A stretch of DNA of 64,000 nucleotides from Nocardioides sp. (GTDB taxonomy: Bacteria > Actinomycetota > Actinomycetes > Propionibacteriales > Nocardioidaceae). Position 1 is the stretch's first letter, and every line of letters starts with the position of its first letter. The position numbers and the translations under genes are program-made. Under the pieces are notes generated by a model that had not been told where the DNA came from, did no database searches, and saw only the letters and a program-made list of their open reading frames with translations. Location of the stretch: the NCBI RefSeq assembly GCF_014360585.1, contig NZ_JACIXG010000003.1, positions 1 to 64,000 of the forward strand, given 5' to 3'. Below are positions 21,082 through 31,027 of the stretch, piece after piece.

Positions 21082-21695
21082 GCGGCGTTTACTTCCTCGA
21101 GGAGGTGGTGGATGTCGTCGGCAAACTGCTTGGGCGAGGTGTTCATCGACCACACCACGGTGGCCTGTCCCTGGGAGACGGCGGAGACGTGAGTGTCGTG
21201 GACCCCGAGATCGTAGCCCCCACTGGGTAGCCGGGCGGCCTCCCCTATGTAGAGCCGCATCGACTCGGCCAGCGTGACGATGTCCTTCATGTCGCCGGTG
21301 AGGCCGATGAAGTCCTCGTCGTAGCGGTCCAGGTACTTCTCGAGCACCTCCGTCGTGTCGCGTGCCGGGTCGGTCGTCACGAAGGCGACGTCGACCTGCT
21401 TGCGCTCGGCGGGGTCGAGACGGGTCAGCGCCGCGGTCAGGCTCGACATCACCAGCGGGCACTCGTCGGGGCACTGGGTGTAGCCGTAGAACACCAGCGT
21501 CAGCGGCCTGGCCGCGTCGGTGGCGATCGAGTACGGCTCACCGGCGGTGTCGGTCAGCGCGGTGTCGGAGAGCTGGTAGGGCGTGTGCTCCTGACCGGTC
21601 ATCTCCGAAGCAGGCTTCTGGCCGGTGGCGGGTGCGCCGCAGCCGGCGAGAAGTCCGACGAGGATCAGCAGAACAGGCAGTACGAGGAGTCTCAA
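21078..21695 (-). CDS. SCO1/SenC-family copper chaperone lipoprotein
   Basis: A 205-aa protein. The start is inferred as TTG 21695, overlapping the trpA stop (TTGA); no ATG/GTG fits before the signal peptide. Lipobox LAGC gives a lipid-anchored Cys near residue 19. The thioredoxin-like domain has the CxxxC of SCO1 (YTQCPDECP) and the distal His in VHDTHVSA, both copper ligands. Such proteins insert copper into the CuA site of cytochrome oxidase. It sits between trpA and lgt and is translationally coupled to both. Confidence 0.88.
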   Translation of the reverse strand: MRLLVLPVLLILVGLLAGCGAPATGQKPASEMTGQEHTPYQLSDTALTDTAGEPYSIATDAARPLTLVFYGYTQCPDECPLVMSSLTAALTRLDPAERKQVDVAFVTTDPARDTTEVLEKYLDRYDEDFIGLTGDMKDIVTLAESMRLYIGEAARLPSGGYDLGVHDTHVSAVSQGQATVVWSMNTSPKQFADDIHHLLEEVNAA

Positions 21696-22497
21696 CGCGC
21701 GCGGACTCCCGCTGCCAGGTCCTCGGTCAGGCTCGCCAGCGCCTTGAGCGCCGCCTGCTCGTCGGAACGGTTGTCCAGCAGCGTACGCACGAAGGCGGAG
21801 CCGACGATCACGCCGTCCGCGTACGCGGCCATCTCGGCCGCCTGGGCGCCGTTGCTGACCCCGAGGCCGACGCCGACGGGCAGGTCGGTCCCGGCAGGGC
21901 TGAGCCGCTTGGTGCGGGCGACCAAGGGAGCGGCCAGGTCGGAGGTCTTCGCACGGGCGCCGGTGACACCCATGACCGCGGTGGCGTAGACGAAGCCGCG
22001 GCACTGGGCCGTGGTCATCGTGATCCGCTCGTCGGTGCTGCTGGGGGCGACCAGGAAGACCTTGTCGAGATCGCGGGCGTCGGCGGCCTCGATCCACTCC
22101 GGCGCGAAGTCGGGGGTGATGTCCGGCGTGATCAGGCCCGAGCCACCCGCGTCCTGCAGCTGCTGGGCGAAACGGTCCACGCCGCGGCGATCGATCGGGT
22201 TCCAGCTGGTCATCACCAAGGTCGGCACCCCGGTCGCGGCCACGGCCTCGACGACGCGGAACACGTCGTCGACCCGTACGCCGCCGTCGAGCGCCTGCTG
22301 CACGGCATCCTGGATCGTGGGGCCGTCCATCACCGGGTCGGAGTAGGGCAGGCCGATCTCGATGATGTCGCAGCCGGCCTCGACCATCGTGGTCAGCGCG
22401 TCGATCGACCCCTCCACCGTCGGGAAGCCCGCCGGGAGGTAGCCGACCAGGGCGGCGCGGTTCTCGGCCTTCGCCTTCGCGTATGCAACCGACGTAC

Positions 22498-22501
<4 letters not shown>
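21692..22501 (-). CDS. trpA: Tryptophan synthase alpha chain
   Basis: Cleaves indole-3-glycerol phosphate to indole, which passes to TrpB. At 269 aa it is full length. The catalytic Glu lies in [19 protein letters not shown] and the catalytic Asp in the same block; the phosphate-binding loops GVTGAR and GVGLGVSNG are seen. GTG overlaps the trpB stop (GTGA). Confidence 0.96.
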
Positions 22502-23757
<1,256 letters not shown>

Positions 23758-23776
23758 GGCTGCATCTGCTCTCGGC

Positions 23777-24559
23777 CTAGCCTTGGATTCCGGTGAACTC
23801 GGCGACCGTGCCTTGCGGGTCGCCATGCTTGACCAGCGCCTCGCCGACGAGGACCGCACGGGCCCCTTCGGTGACGTGGCGCTTGACATCGGTGGCGGTG
23901 AAGATGCCGGACTCGGCGACCTTCACCCGGTCCTCGGGGATGAGCGGCGCCAGCCGGCCGAAGACGTCCTGGTCGATCTCGAGGGTCTTCAGGTTGCGGG
24001 CGTTGACGCCGATCAGCTCGGCGCCGAGATCGACCGCGCGGGCGACCTCGGCCTCGTCGTGGGTCTCGACCAGCACGGTCAGCCCCAGCTCGCGCGCGTA
24101 TTCGTAGAGGCTGCGCAGCGTGTCGTCGTCCAGCGCGGCGACGATCAGCAGCGCCAGGTCAGCACCCGCGGCCCTGGCCTCGAGCAGCTGGTACGGCTCG
24201 ACGATGAAGTCCTTGCGCAGGATCGGCGTCTCGACAGCCGCCCGGACCGCGCGCAGATCGGCGAGGGAGCCGCCGAAACGGCGCTCCTCGGTGAGCACCG
24301 AGATCGCGGCGGCACCGCCGGCGGCGTACTTCGCGGCCAGCGCGGCCGGGTCGGGGATGTCGGCGAGAGCACCCTTGGAGGGGCTCTTCCGCTTCACCTC
24401 GGCGATCACGCTGCTGCCGGCCGCACGCAGGTGCGGCATCGGGTCGCGGGGCGCGTCGACGTCGGCCAGCCGGGCCCGCAGGTCCGCCTCCGACACCGTC
24501 GCCTGGCGCTGCGCCAGATCCAGACGTACGCCGTCGATGATCTTTTCGAGCACCGACAT
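23777..24559 (-). CDS. trpC: Indole-3-glycerol-phosphate synthase
   Basis: A 260-aa (beta/alpha)8 barrel from ATG 24559. Substrate-binding motifs [10 protein letters not shown] (catalytic Lys), [12 protein letters not shown] (catalytic Lys/Asp), GVNARNL and ESGIFT are present. The gene stands at the head of trpC-trpB-trpA; a GTTTAAAC octamer lies just upstream of the ATG. The Trp-associated membrane protein and hisI follow further upstream on the same strand, and trpE is not among them. Confidence 0.95.
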   Translation of the reverse strand: MSVLEKIIDGVRLDLAQRQATVSEADLRARLADVDAPRDPMPHLRAAGSSVIAEVKRKSPSKGALADIPDPAALAAKYAAGGAAAISVLTEERRFGGSLADLRAVRAAVETPILRKDFIVEPYQLLEARAAGADLALLIVAALDDDTLRSLYEYARELGLTVLVETHDEAEVARAVDLGAELIGVNARNLKTLEIDQDVFGRLAPLIPEDRVKVAESGIFTATDVKRHVTEGARAVLVGEALVKHGDPQGTVAEFTGIQG

Positions 24560-24706
24560 GTTTAAACCTCTCGTTTCCGGGTATGACCCACGTGCAAAGC
24601 CTCTCACCCGAACCGTGACACGCCCGATTTGGCGCCACAGTGCGGGCGGGAAACGTTAAGTTCTTTCCATCTCAACCCAACTCGCCTGACTTTGGAGGTC
24701 AGACAC

Positions 24707-25036
24707 ATGAGCTACGGAACTCCGCCGCCGCCACCGCAGTACGGGTCGCCGGCACCCGGGCAGCCTGGGCAGCCCGCAGGCAACAGCAAGAAGGCGATCT
24801 GGGCACTTGTCCTCGGCATTCTCGGCCTCGTCTGCTGCGGCATCTTCACGGGAATCCCCGCGCTGATCCTCGGCAAGCAGGCACAGGGAGAGATCGACGC
24901 CTCCGGCGGAGCGATCAGCGGGCGCGGAATGGCGACCGCTGGTTTCATCCTCGGGATCATCTCGATCATCTGGACCGTGCTGGCGATCATCCTGTACGCC
25001 ACCGGCGCCCTGAGCGTCGACACCAGCACCTACTGA
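24707..25036 (+). CDS. DUF4190-domain membrane protein
   Basis: 109 aa from ATG 24707, with GGAGG 8 nt upstream. A Pro/Gly/Gln-rich cytosolic N-terminus (about 1-30) is followed by two hydrophobic segments (about 31-60 and 75-102) with the DUF4190 pattern (GILGLVCCGIFTGIPALILG, then GMATAGFILGII). It lies on the plus strand inside the trp/his-I cluster, so it breaks the cluster into two transcripts. Function is unknown. Confidence 0.8.
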   Translation: MSYGTPPPPPQYGSPAPGQPGQPAGNSKKAIWALVLGILGLVCCGIFTGIPALILGKQAQGEIDASGGAISGRGMATAGFILGIISIIWTVLAIILYATGALSVDTSTY

Positions 25037-25049
25037 GTCCGGCTGACAT

Positions 25050-25087
25050 CAGCGAGGCCCCCGGCGAATCCGCCGGGGGCCTCGCTG
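25050..25087. terminator. 17-bp bidirectional hairpin
   Basis: A perfect 17-bp inverted repeat with an AATC loop (arms 25050-25066 and 25071-25087) separates the convergent DUF4190 and HGxxPAAW genes. Very stable; no T-run. Confidence 0.8.
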
Positions 25088-25097
25088 TCTCACAGGC

Positions 25098-25298
25098 TCA
25101 GTGTGACTCGACGTTGAAGCCGAGCTTGGCGAGCACGATGAAGAGCAGGCCACCGACGACCGTGACGGCGACACCGACCCAGAAGATGAACCAGCTGATC
25201 GGGTCGAGCATCATGGCGACGCTGCCGATCAGGAACCCGAGGAGGCCGACCGCAACTGCGATCCAGGCTGCCGGGGTGTTGCCGTGGCTGGCGGACAT
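25098..25298 (-). CDS. HGxxPAAW-family small membrane protein
   Basis: A 66-aa protein from ATG 25298 with GGAG 7 nt upstream. It contains the namesake motif HGNTPAAW (residues 5-12) and two hydrophobic segments (about 13-33 and 35-57). The family is conserved in actinobacteria beside trp genes; function is unknown. It lies just after the Trp-associated membrane protein. Confidence 0.85.
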   Translation of the reverse strand: MSASHGNTPAAWIAVAVGLLGFLIGSVAMMLDPISWFIFWVGVAVTVVGGLLFIVLAKLGFNVESH

Positions 25299-25372
25299 GC
25301 GATGACTCCTCTGCGAGTTCTTTTGCTGAAGCGAAGCCCGAAGCGATCCAGGTGGGCTTGGCTGCAGTGTAT

Positions 25373-25921
25373 TCATTGATCCCCAGTCGTCGGGTCCCGA
25401 CCCTCGTCCAACGACTTCCAGACGTCGATCGTGGACTGCTCCTCCAACGGCTTCTGCTCGGCCTTCGCGGTCGCGGGGGCGTCGTACCTCCGGCCCATCT
25501 CGGGCCACGAGGACGCCAGACGTAGGGCCGCGACGGCCGCCGCCACGGTCAGGACCGAGCCGAGGAGCGCGAGGTAGGGCCAGGGGGTGGTGGTGTGCTC
25601 GGTCTCGCCCCACACGACCTCGGATTCGATCGCCCGGCCGAGCGCGTCGATCCCGGGATGGCCGAAGAAGCTGACGATCACCCCGATCCCGGCCAGGCCG
25701 GCGAGGCCGGCCACCAGGCGGCGTACGAGGCCTCGGGTGACCAGGACCACGCCCCAGGCCGCGAGGGCGACCAGGGCCAGACCGGTGGTGGCCGGAGAGT
25801 CGTTGAGGTCGGCGGGCACCTGGGCCGGCGCGGTCACCTTGACCCACTCGTTGGACCCGGCCCACGCGGCCAGCGCCGCGCCGACGAGACCGGCCGTGAC
25901 CGTCGGGCCGAAGGACCTCAC
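25373..25921 (-). CDS. Trp-operon-associated membrane protein
   Basis: A 182-aa protein with about four hydrophobic segments. It matches the actinobacterial Trp biosynthesis-associated membrane family in length, in the N-terminal [10 protein letters not shown] region and in its place between hisI and trpC. GTG overlaps the hisI stop (GTGA). Role is unknown; an association with tryptophan synthesis is only by context. The adjacent trpE found in relatives is missing here. Confidence 0.8.
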   Translation of the reverse strand: MRSFGPTVTAGLVGAALAAWAGSNEWVKVTAPAQVPADLNDSPATTGLALVALAAWGVVLVTRGLVRRLVAGLAGLAGIGVIVSFFGHPGIDALGRAIESEVVWGETEHTTTPWPYLALLGSVLTVAAAVAALRLASSWPEMGRRYDAPATAKAEQKPLEEQSTIDVWKSLDEGRDPTTGDQ

Positions 25922-26286
25922 GAGCCAGCACCCTGCGAGAGCAGGCCGGCGTCGAAGCAGGTGTGGTCGCCGGTGTGGCAGGCCGGGCCCACCTGGTCGA
26001 CCTTGAGCAGGATCGTGTCGCCGTCGCAGTCCAGGCGCACCTCCTTGACGTACTGGTGGTGGCCGGAGGTCTCTCCCTTGACCCAGTACTCCTGTCGGCT
26101 GCGGGACCAGTACGTCGCCCGGCCGGTGGCGAGCGTGCGCGCCAGCGCCTCGTCGTCCATGTAGCCGAGCATCAGCACCTCGCCGGTGTCATGCTGCTGC
26201 GCCACCGCGGGCACCAGCCCGTCGGGGTCGCGCTTGAGGCGGTCGGCGATGGCGGGGTCCAGTCCCTCGCTCGTGGGTCTAGTCAC
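25918..26286 (-). CDS. hisI: Phosphoribosyl-AMP cyclohydrolase
   Basis: A 122-aa enzyme for histidine biosynthesis step 3. It carries the characteristic metal sites [28 protein letters not shown], and [13 protein letters not shown]. Start GTG 26286. It is separate from the main his genes (32.6-40.2 kb) and heads the short Trp-associated run. No hisE is fused. Confidence 0.94.
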   Translation of the reverse strand: MTRPTSEGLDPAIADRLKRDPDGLVPAVAQQHDTGEVLMLGYMDDEALARTLATGRATYWSRSRQEYWVKGETSGHHQYVKEVRLDCDGDTILLKVDQVGPACHTGDHTCFDAGLLSQGAGS

Positions 26287-26411
26287 GGCTCCAGTATCCC
26301 GCCGGGCAACAGTACGGACACAACCGGCATGTCGCCGCCGCGATCCATCGAACCGGAGGCCCTGGCCGCCTAGCCCCTAGCTGTCACTTACTGACGTTTC
26401 GGCGGGACGGG

Positions 26412-28229
26412 TCAGCTGCCCTGCTGAGCGACCCAGGAGGAGTGCAGGCGTGCGTACGTCGAGCCCGCCTGCGCCACCAGGTCGGCGTGCGGGCCACGCT
26501 GAGCGAGGCGACCGGCGTCGATGACGAGCACCTCGTCAGCAGCCTCGGCGGTGGAGAGGCGATGGGCGATGGTGACCGAGGTGCGTCCGCTCATCAGCCG
26601 CTCCAGCGCGCGGTTGATCCGCATCTCCAGGCGCGGGTCGACGGCGGAGGTGGCCTCGTCGAGGACCAGCAGGTCGGGGTCGGCGAGCTGGGCGCGCAGC
26701 AGGGCCACGAGCTGCCGCTCGCCGGCGGAGAGCGACTCACCGCGCTGACCGACGTTGGTGCGGACGCCGTCGGGGAGGCCGGCGAGCCAGTCGCCGAGGC
26801 CGAGCACCCGAGCCGCTTCCACGATCTCCTCGTCGGTCGCGGACAGCCGGCCGTAACGTACGTTCTCGGCGAGGGTGGAGTCGAAGAGGAAGCCCTCCTG
26901 CGGGACGAGCACGACGCTGGTGCGCAATGAGACGTTTCCGACCTCGCGTACGTCCACGCCGTCGAGGCGGACCTGCCCATGGGTGATGTCCATGACCCTG
27001 GTGAGCAGCTTGGCGATGGTCGACTTTCCCGAGCCGGTCTCGCCGACGACGGCGACCCTGCGCCCGGGCGCGATCTCGAAGGAGATGTCGTGGAGGACCG
27101 GACGGCCGCCGGGGTAGGCGAAGGTGACCGCGTCGAACTCGATCGAGAGCGGGCCGCGCGGCAGGACCACGCCGGACGGGCCCGGGTCGACGAGGTCGGC
27201 GGGCGTGTCCAGGATCCCGATCGTTCGCCGCCAGGAGGCGATCGCGTTCTGCGCGTCGGTGAGGATCTGGGTGCCCATCTGGACGGGGCCGACGAACAGC
27301 GTCACCAGGAACGCGAACGCCAGGATCTCACCGACGCTCAGCTCGCCGCCGGTGCCGCGGTAGGCCAGCGCCAGCGAGACGCCGCCGACGATCACGCCGG
27401 CGTTGGCGAGGCCCCCGGAGAGGCCGCCGAGGCTGAAGAAGACGGAGGTGTAGGCCTGCGCCTTGATCTGCGCGGCGCTGGTGGCATGGATCTCGCGGTC
27501 GATGCGCTCCTGGGTGCGGTCCTCGACGGCGTACGCCTTCACCACGGCGGCGCCGACGACCGGCTCGGAGACCGCGGAGAGCATCTTCGCGACCTGGCGA
27601 CGGGAGAGGGTGTAGGCCGCGGACAGCTTGCGCTGGAAGAACCGCAGGCTCAGGAAGAGCGGGCCGAAGCAGAGCCACACCAGGATCGCGAGCTGCCAGG
27701 AGTAGACCACCATCACGACGGTGGCGATCAGCATCTGCCCGATGCTGACGATGAAGAGCAGACCACCGAAGACGATGAACTGGCTGACCTGGTCGACGTC
27801 GCTGGTCACCCGCGAGACCAGGGCGCCGCGGTGCTCGGTCGACTGGGTGAGCATCGGCAGGTCGTGGACGTGTCGGAAGGCCTTCGTACGCAGCGTGGAC
27901 AGGCCCCGCTCGGCGGCGGTGAAGAGCCGGCTGGTCATCATGAACGAGGCCCAGCCCGTGACGGCGATGGCGACCAGCGCGATGAGCCCGGCACGCAGGA
28001 CGTAGCCGAGGTCGGGGCCGCCGGTGCCGCTCAGCCCGTTGTCGAGGGTCTGCTGGACCACGACAGGCACGACGACCTGGCCGACGCTGGCGAGCACGGC
28101 CAGGGCCATGGTGCCGCGGATGCCCTCGACCAGCTCCGGGGAGTGCTTGATGCCTCGGCGGATGGTCTCGATCGCGCCGAGGTCCTCGCCGCTTCCGACC
28201 CGCGTCTCGGGCTCGAGAATCGCGGTCAT
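26412..28229 (-). CDS. ABC exporter half-transporter, catalytic NBD partner
   Basis: 605 aa: an exporter-type membrane domain (about 40-330, six predicted helices) then an ATPase domain. Walker A is GETGSGKST (396-404), Walker B has the catalytic Glu 525 (LLVLDEATS), and the switch His is 556 (TIAHRLS). The signature is altered to LSAGE (500-504) rather than LSGGQ. The next gene encodes the mirror-image partner (LSGGQ intact but Walker B Glu and switch His changed). Together they look like a heterodimeric multidrug or lipid exporter; substrate is unknown. Confidence 0.9.
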   Translation of the reverse strand: MTAILEPETRVGSGEDLGAIETIRRGIKHSPELVEGIRGTMALAVLASVGQVVVPVVVQQTLDNGLSGTGGPDLGYVLRAGLIALVAIAVTGWASFMMTSRLFTAAERGLSTLRTKAFRHVHDLPMLTQSTEHRGALVSRVTSDVDQVSQFIVFGGLLFIVSIGQMLIATVVMVVYSWQLAILVWLCFGPLFLSLRFFQRKLSAAYTLSRRQVAKMLSAVSEPVVGAAVVKAYAVEDRTQERIDREIHATSAAQIKAQAYTSVFFSLGGLSGGLANAGVIVGGVSLALAYRGTGGELSVGEILAFAFLVTLFVGPVQMGTQILTDAQNAIASWRRTIGILDTPADLVDPGPSGVVLPRGPLSIEFDAVTFAYPGGRPVLHDISFEIAPGRRVAVVGETGSGKSTIAKLLTRVMDITHGQVRLDGVDVREVGNVSLRTSVVLVPQEGFLFDSTLAENVRYGRLSATDEEIVEAARVLGLGDWLAGLPDGVRTNVGQRGESLSAGERQLVALLRAQLADPDLLVLDEATSAVDPRLEMRINRALERLMSGRTSVTIAHRLSTAEAADEVLVIDAGRLAQRGPHADLVAQAGSTYARLHSSWVAQQGS

Positions 28230-28393
28230 AGGTCGTGTCCTTCAATCCGGCGTCGAGTCGAGCGTTGTCCAGCGCGTGGCTTGGCAAGGCGGAGGAGGGA
28301 GGCGGCCCGGTGTTGGCCGTCGACCGACGACAACACCGCCAGGGCGCGTGATGGGCGGCGCTCGGCCGACGCTTCCGGGTTGATGGACACGGC

Positions 28394-30202
28394 CTAAACC
28401 ACCTCCGGGGTCTCGTAGGCGTTCACCAGGCGGGCGTAGGACTCGTCGCGGGCGAGCAGCTCGGTGTGGGTGCCGCGGTCGAGGACACGGCCGCCCTCGA
28501 GGTGCACGACCTCGTCGGCGAGCGCGATCGTGGCCTTGCGGTAGGCGACCACGACGAGGCTGGTGTCGTTGGCGCCGTCACGCAGCTCTCCGCTGCTTGC
28601 GCTGCTCCGCAGTGCGGCGAGGATGCGCTGCTCGACCTCGGGGTCGACCGCGGACGTGGCGTCGTCGAGGATCAGCAGGCGGGGGCGGCGTACGAGGGCT
28701 CGGGCCAGCGCCAGGCGCTGCCGTTGCCCTCCGGAGAGGCTCGCGCCGCGCTCGCCGAGGGTGGTGTCGAGGCCGTTCGGCAGCGCCGTGACGAAGCCGT
28801 CGGCCTGGGCCGCCTTGAGCGCGGACCAGACCTCGTCGTCGGTGACGTCGGCTCCGAGGGTGACGTTGCCGCGCACGGAGTCGTCGAAGACGAAGGCGGT
28901 CTGCGGAACCAGGGCCGCCACCCGGGCCCACTCCCCCGCGTCCAGGTCGCGCAGGTCGGTGCCGTCGAGGGTGATCCGGCCCTTCTCTGGGTCGACCAGA
29001 CGGGCCAGCAGCATCGTCAGGGTGCTCTTGCCGGAGGCCGTCTCGCCGACGATCGCGACGGTGCGGCCGGGCTCGACCTCGAAGTCGACACCGTCGAGGA
29101 GGGTCGGTCCGTCGGCGTAGGCGTAGGAGATGCCGTCGACCCGCAGGCGCGCGCCGGTGGTCTCGCGGCTGGTCCTCGCCTTGCCGTAGGTCAGGCGGCC
29201 GGTCGCGTTCAGCACCCGCTGCACCCGCCGATAGCCGACCACGCTGCGCGGGAACTCTCCCAGCAGCCAGCCGAAGGAACGGATCGGGAAGGCGACGATG
29301 GTGAGCAGGAAAGCGATCTGGACGACGTCGCCGGGGGCGGCGGCACCACTGGAGACCCGGCCGACACCGACCGCCAGGACGGCGAGGACCCCGACGTTCG
29401 GCAGGGAGGCCAGGATCGGGTCGAACGCGGCGCGGATCCGGCCTGCGCGGATGTTGACGTCCCGCAGCTCCTGGGCCTTGTCCCGGAAGCGGGTGGTCTC
29501 CTCCGGCTCACGTCCCAGCGTCTTGACGACGAGGGCGCCGTCGAAGGACTCGTGGGCGATCCCGGAGAGCTCCGCGCGCAACTGCTGGGCACGGGTCATC
29601 AGCGGGGAGGAGAAGTGCTGGAAGACCAGGTTGGCGACCACGACCGCGGGGAAGACGAGGATCGCGACCGACGCCAGGACCACGTCGGTCCAGAACATCT
29701 GCCCGATCGCGATGACCATCATGGCGAGGGTCCCGACCGCCATCGGCAGCGGCGCGATCGGCGCCCAGGACGCCTCGACGTCGGAGTTGGCGTTGGAGAG
29801 CAGCTGACCGGTCGGGTGCCGGTGGTGCCAGGCGAGCGGGAGCGCCAGATACTGCCGGGTGACCGCGCGGCGCGAGTGCGCCTGCATGCGGTACTGCATC
29901 ACTCCGGCGCCCAGGCGCCGTGCCACCACCCCGACCGCTCGCAGGATCGCGACGCCGACGAAGAGCCCGACCACCGCCCACAGCCAGCCGGCGCCGATCT
30001 CGCCGTCGCGCAGGGCCGGGACCAGCACATGGTCGGTGGACCAGCCCAGCACCCAGGCATCGGCGACGGTCAGCGCGCCGAAGAGCGCGGATCCGAGGGC
30101 CGAGAGCGTGAAGACCGCCCATTCGCGCCGGATGGCGACCCCGAGGACCTTGAACCCGTCGGTCGTGGTGGCCCGCTGGGGTGTTGGATCCTCGTCGCTC
30201 AT
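28394..30202 (-). CDS. ABC exporter half-transporter, degenerate NBD partner
   Basis: 602 aa from ATG 30202; the frame stays open to 30358 but those residues are atypical. An exporter-type membrane domain precedes the ATPase domain. Walker A is GETASGKST (386-394) and LSGGQ is intact (489-493). The Walker B Glu is replaced by Asp 514 (LLILDDATS) and the switch His by Tyr 554 (VVAYRKA). This is the pattern of the non-catalytic half in heterodimeric exporters. The 164 nt before the partner gene holds no other gene. It is divergent from the TIGR03085 gene. Confidence 0.9.
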   Translation of the reverse strand: MSDEDPTPQRATTTDGFKVLGVAIRREWAVFTLSALGSALFGALTVADAWVLGWSTDHVLVPALRDGEIGAGWLWAVVGLFVGVAILRAVGVVARRLGAGVMQYRMQAHSRRAVTRQYLALPLAWHHRHPTGQLLSNANSDVEASWAPIAPLPMAVGTLAMMVIAIGQMFWTDVVLASVAILVFPAVVVANLVFQHFSSPLMTRAQQLRAELSGIAHESFDGALVVKTLGREPEETTRFRDKAQELRDVNIRAGRIRAAFDPILASLPNVGVLAVLAVGVGRVSSGAAAPGDVVQIAFLLTIVAFPIRSFGWLLGEFPRSVVGYRRVQRVLNATGRLTYGKARTSRETTGARLRVDGISYAYADGPTLLDGVDFEVEPGRTVAIVGETASGKSTLTMLLARLVDPEKGRITLDGTDLRDLDAGEWARVAALVPQTAFVFDDSVRGNVTLGADVTDDEVWSALKAAQADGFVTALPNGLDTTLGERGASLSGGQRQRLALARALVRRPRLLILDDATSAVDPEVEQRILAALRSSASSGELRDGANDTSLVVVAYRKATIALADEVVHLEGGRVLDRGTHTELLARDESYARLVNAYETPEVV

Positions 30203-30288
30203 CTCGAGGTAAAGCCTAGGCCAGCACCGTGAATGCGACGAATCTTTTAGAGGCCGCCCGTCACCGGACGGCTCGATAGGGTGCGACC

Positions 30289-30912
30289 GTGGCTTCCTTC
30301 GCGCGCTCCGAGCGCCTCGCCCTGTGTGACACCGCAGTCTCTCTCGGGCCAGCGGCACCGACCCTCTGCGAGGGTTGGGACGTCAAGGACCTGCTCGTGC
30401 ACCTGCTGGTGCGCGAGCGTCGCCCGTGGGCCGCGCCGGGCATCTTCCTGTCTCCGCTCGCACCCGCGCTGAGGAAGGCTGAGGCGGCGTACGCCACACA
30501 GCCGCTCGAGGATCTCGCCGATCGTCTGCGCGACCCGAAGGGCACCCTCTACTCGATCGCGCCGATCGACAGGGTGGTCAACACGGTGGAGTTCTTCGTC
30601 CACCACGAGGATCTCCGCCGCGCCCAGAGCGGCTGGGAGCCGCGTACGCTCCCCGCCGTTGCCGAGCGTGACCTCTGGAGCACCCTGAAGCTGCTCGGCA
30701 AGGGCCTGGTCCGACCCGCCGACATCCCGGTGATGGTCAGCAACGGCACCGACACCGCCACCCTGCGAGCCGGCGAGGAACCGGTCACCATCACCGGCCC
30801 GGTCGGCGAGCTCATCCTCTTCTGCTTCGGGCGGCACGCCGTGCGCGGGCTGTCGTTCGACGGGCCCGCGGAGAAGATCACTCAGCTGGAGAACGCCAGC
30901 CTCGGCTTCTGA
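30289..30912 (+). CDS. TIGR03085-family DinB/maleylpyruvate-isomerase-like protein
   Basis: A 207-aa protein from GTG 30289. It has the N-terminal helical metal-binding domain of the mycothiol-dependent maleylpyruvate isomerase type (CEGWDVKDLLVHLLVRER, His as metal ligand) and a second site HHEDLRR. The TIGR03085 match is from family shape. Predicted to bind a divalent metal and perhaps mycothiol; substrate is unknown. It is monocistronic and followed by a weak 8-bp hairpin (arms 30913-30920 and 30938-30945). Confidence 0.75.
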   Translation: MASFARSERLALCDTAVSLGPAAPTLCEGWDVKDLLVHLLVRERRPWAAPGIFLSPLAPALRKAEAAYATQPLEDLADRLRDPKGTLYSIAPIDRVVNTVEFFVHHEDLRRAQSGWEPRTLPAVAERDLWSTLKLLGKGLVRPADIPVMVSNGTDTATLRAGEEPVTITGPVGELILFCFGRHAVRGLSFDGPAEKITQLENASLGF

Positions 30913-31027
30913 GCCCGCTGCTGAATGGCGTTCCGCTCAGCGGGCCGCTCCGGGCGTGACGCCCGTAACCTCAGTCCGGCCCGCGGGGTTGTCCTCGGGA
31001 TAACCGAATCCCCCAGGAGGTCCCGCG

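Noticed and set aside
24540..24565. GTTTAAAC octamer before trpC as a regulatory site.
   Set aside because: A single short palindrome with no second copy or known factor; noted only as an oddity.
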